Of a stretch of DNA of 21,592 nucleotides, positions 19,811 through 21,592 are shown in pieces; position 1 is the first letter of the stretch; each line of letters starts with the position of its first letter. The DNA lies in NCBI GenBank assembly GCA_964387425.1, contig CAYLXP010000093.1:1-21592 (forward strand), in the 5' to 3' direction. The position numbers and the translations under genes were made by a program. This DNA comes from CAYLXP01 sp964387425 (GTDB lineage: Bacteria; Verrucomicrobiota; Kiritimatiellia; UBA8416). Under the pieces are notes generated by a model. That model saw only the letters and a program-made list of their open reading frames with translations. It did not search any database and had not been told where the DNA came from.

Positions 19811-20608
19811 ATGGAAGTTCTGACCCAATACTCGCCCACCGAGTTCGCTGCCATCGGCATTTCCCTGCTGCTGCTTGGAATGAACAAGGGCGGGTTCCCG
19901 GTTGGATCCATCGCCATCCCGCTGCTGGTGCTGGTCTGGCCCAGTCAATCCGACGCGGCACGCGGCGCCGTCGGGTTCATGCTGCCCATGCTCTGCCTGA
20001 TGGATATCGTGGCCGTTACGCTCTACCGCAAAGAGATTGAATGGAAGAAGCTGCTGCACATCCTACCGGGCTCGTTGCTCGGCGTCGCCGTCGCGAGCGC
20101 ACTCTTCGTCTCTGAACACAACGCGCTGGTGGCGGTCTCGGACAAGGTGCTCAAGATTGCCATTGGGCTGCTCGGGCTGATCTTCGTGGGCTACTTCGCC
20201 ATTCGCAAGTGGATCTTCGCGCGGCTGCATCATGCGCAGGAGCCGAACTGGACAGCGGGAACAGGCTACGGGATTGCAGCGGGCGTCACCTCAACGCTGG
20301 CGCATGCCGCCGTGCCGGTGATGCAGATGTACCTGCTGCCGCAGCACCTTCCGAAACTCCGCTTCGCGGCGACGATGGCGGCCTACTTCTTCGTCCTGAA
20401 CCTGGTGAAGATGGTTCCGTTCTCCCTGATGGGACGCATCCAGGCCGACAACCTGAAGCTTGGACTGGTTATGCTGCCCGTCCTCCCGCTCGGGGTCCTG
20501 TTGGGCCATGCCCTCGTCAAGATCACCAAGCAACACCACTACATCGCCTTCATCTACGTGGTGCTGTTCATCACTTCGATCCTGTTGATCGTGAAAGCGG
20601 TGACCTGA
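19811..20608 (+). CDS. TauE/SafE-family membrane transporter
   Basis: A 265-residue integral membrane protein with about seven to eight hydrophobic helices. It shows the family's two half-repeats, each opening with a glycine-rich helix start: LLLGMNKGGFPVGSIAIPLL in the first half and GYGIAAGVTSTLAHAAVPVMQMYLL in the second. TauE/SafE proteins are thought to export sulfite, sulfoacetate or other small organic anions; the substrate is not predictable here. ATG 19811 lies three bases after the EF-P-like stop with no clear ribosome site, so translational coupling is likely. Its last 38 bases overlap the 3' end of the convergent EamA gene. Confidence 0.88.
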   Translation: MEVLTQYSPTEFAAIGISLLLLGMNKGGFPVGSIAIPLLVLVWPSQSDAARGAVGFMLPMLCLMDIVAVTLYRKEIEWKKLLHILPGSLLGVAVASALFVSEHNALVAVSDKVLKIAIGLLGLIFVGYFAIRKWIFARLHHAQEPNWTAGTGYGIAAGVTSTLAHAAVPVMQMYLLPQHLPKLRFAATMAAYFFVLNLVKMVPFSLMGRIQADNLKLGLVMLPVLPLGVLLGHALVKITKQHHYIAFIYVVLFITSILLIVKAVT

Positions 20609-21461
20609 ACCGGGCAAACAGAACCCCACCAAGAATCGCACCGCCGCCAATCAACAGCCGCGGCAGGTTGGCACGTTCGCCGAACACCAGCAGCGACACC
20701 AGGACCGCCAGCGGAATCTTGACGTTGTTAAACGCTGCAAGGATCCCGGCGTTGACTCGTCGTGCTCCCAGGTTCCAGAGGAAGAACGCAATGCCCGACG
20801 GCAGCAGACCGAGGTAGAGCAGTACGAGCACCTGCGTGCGCGACAGAGAAAACGCGTCCCAGTCGGTCGTCAACCCGGCGACGGCACCGGTGACGATCAC
20901 GGCCCCGAGATAGAGCAGCCCAAAGGTTGAGGCATCCTCCATCACTTCGTGTCCCCCGGTCCGTTCGGTCTCGCGGTCGCGCAGCAGTTTGTAGCCAACC
21001 TGCCCGAACGCGAAGCAGAGATTGGCGACCTGCACAAGCAGCACGCCGACCAGCGTCCCGCTAACGTCCTTCTCCGCCCAGACGAGCAAGGCCGACCCGG
21101 CCACGGCCAGCAAGGCGGCCAACAGGTAGTCGAGGTGAAACCGATGGCTGGCGCGGTCGTATATGAGCGTCACGAAAAGCGGCGTGAAGATCGTGAAGAC
21201 TGCAACCTGATGCCCCTGGAGGTAACGGTACGCGCGGATATACGCCACGTACATTACCCCAAACTGCACGGCACCAATCAGCATCAACTTCAGAATGAGC
21301 CCCAGACGCATACCGCGGAACCGGAGTAGCGGAGCGAAGAGAACGAAGGAGATGCTCAGGCGAATGAATGCAACAGCACTCGGATTGACGCCAATGAGAA
21401 ATCGACCGATCAAACCAAACGAGAACGCCCACAATAGCGAGGCTGTCAGTAGATAGGTCAT
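20571..21461 (-). CDS. EamA-family (DMT superfamily) transporter
   Basis: A 296-residue inner-membrane protein with ten hydrophobic helices in two EamA repeats (about 1-133 and 140-285). The first opens with LLTASLLWAFSFGLIGRFL and has VAFIRLSISFVLF. The second shows VQVANLCFAFGQVGYKLL and ends LLPSGIAFFLWNLGARRV then PLAVLVSLLVFGE, the classic DMT pattern. Members export or import amino acids, sugars or other metabolites; the substrate is unknown. The final residues RSPLSRSTGSK are encoded antisense to the TauE 3' end (overlap 20571-20608), so this tail is probably a recent extension past an older stop. No good ribosome site precedes ATG 21461. Confidence 0.88.
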   Translation of the reverse strand: MTYLLTASLLWAFSFGLIGRFLIGVNPSAVAFIRLSISFVLFAPLLRFRGMRLGLILKLMLIGAVQFGVMYVAYIRAYRYLQGHQVAVFTIFTPLFVTLIYDRASHRFHLDYLLAALLAVAGSALLVWAEKDVSGTLVGVLLVQVANLCFAFGQVGYKLLRDRETERTGGHEVMEDASTFGLLYLGAVIVTGAVAGLTTDWDAFSLSRTQVLVLLYLGLLPSGIAFFLWNLGARRVNAGILAAFNNVKIPLAVLVSLLVFGERANLPRLLIGGGAILGGVLFARFRSPLSRSTGSK

Positions 21462-21558
21462 GGCGTGGGTTTGCGCTGCTCAACGGCCTGTAGCAGTATT
21501 GAGGGCTGCGAGGTCACTGTTTGTACACACTCTTTTTTATTATTTATGCATTAGGGAA

Positions 21559-21587
21559 TTGACTTACGTCAGCATAGGGGATACCCT
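21559..21587 (+). promoter_or_regulatory. Weak sigma70-like promoter toward the window end
   Basis: TTGACT (21559-21564) is followed after 17 bases by TACCCT (21582-21587), only a partial -10 match. It would read out of the window. The rest of 21462-21592 is non-coding and must also hold the EamA promoter on the other strand, for which I see no clear signal. Confidence 0.2.
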
Positions 21588-21592
21588 TAGTC

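Noticed and set aside
21530..21555. TTATTATTTAT near the window end as a remnant of the RAYT terminal repeat
   Set aside because: Only the AT-rich 11-mer matches and the diagnostic GGTCTGACC tip is absent, so chance is the better explanation.

Overview
This 21.6 kb, GC-rich window looks like chromosomal DNA of a Gram-negative bacterium of the PVC group, possibly Kiritimatiellota or Verrucomicrobiota. That placement is an inference. It rests on a surface-glycan locus with WaaP/Kdo-type kinases, a secreted hydrolase whose N-terminus has the 'WSD...FVEATTN...FFRV' look common in those phyla, and a 16-residue-repeat surface protein. No rRNA or phylogenetic marker was available to settle it.

Left part (1-5745). 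The window opens inside a tRNA, probably tRNA-Val(CAC). A small GIY-YIG gene follows that is broken by an amber codon where tryptophan is expected. A PocR-like AraC regulator is divergent from a cobalamin module: a free-standing corrinoid protein, a strong hairpin terminator, then a homocysteine S-methyltransferase-type protein closely followed by ketopantoate reductase. A secreted alpha/beta hydrolase ends this arm.

Middle part (5742-16105). A tightly packed minus-strand operon reads GH2 glycosidase, protein with two kinase-like domains, GT4 glycosyltransferase, O-antigen ligase-like membrane protein, RmlD-like reductase, and PduO-type cobalamin adenosyltransferase. Most junctions are ATGA or TGATG overlaps. 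A second GT4 gene is divergent from the operon. A 713-residue fusion of a WaaP-like kinase and a TIM-barrel glycosidase-like domain faces it. I read the block as a locus for building or phosphorylating a surface glycan or LPS core. Its three kinase-like domains in two unusual architectures are the most novel content of the window.

Right part (16191-21592). A RAYT/Y1-transposase element is bounded by perfect 27-bp inverted repeats. It lies at the 3' end of a secreted protein with nineteen exact-length 16-residue repeats, and that protein's last codons and stop come from the element's terminal repeat. Next is a 358-bp non-coding stretch with a promoter-like signal and several nested potential RNA helices, leading into an EfpL/YeiP-type elongation factor. 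TauE/SafE follows three bases later. An EamA transporter gene converges on TauE and overlaps its 3' end.
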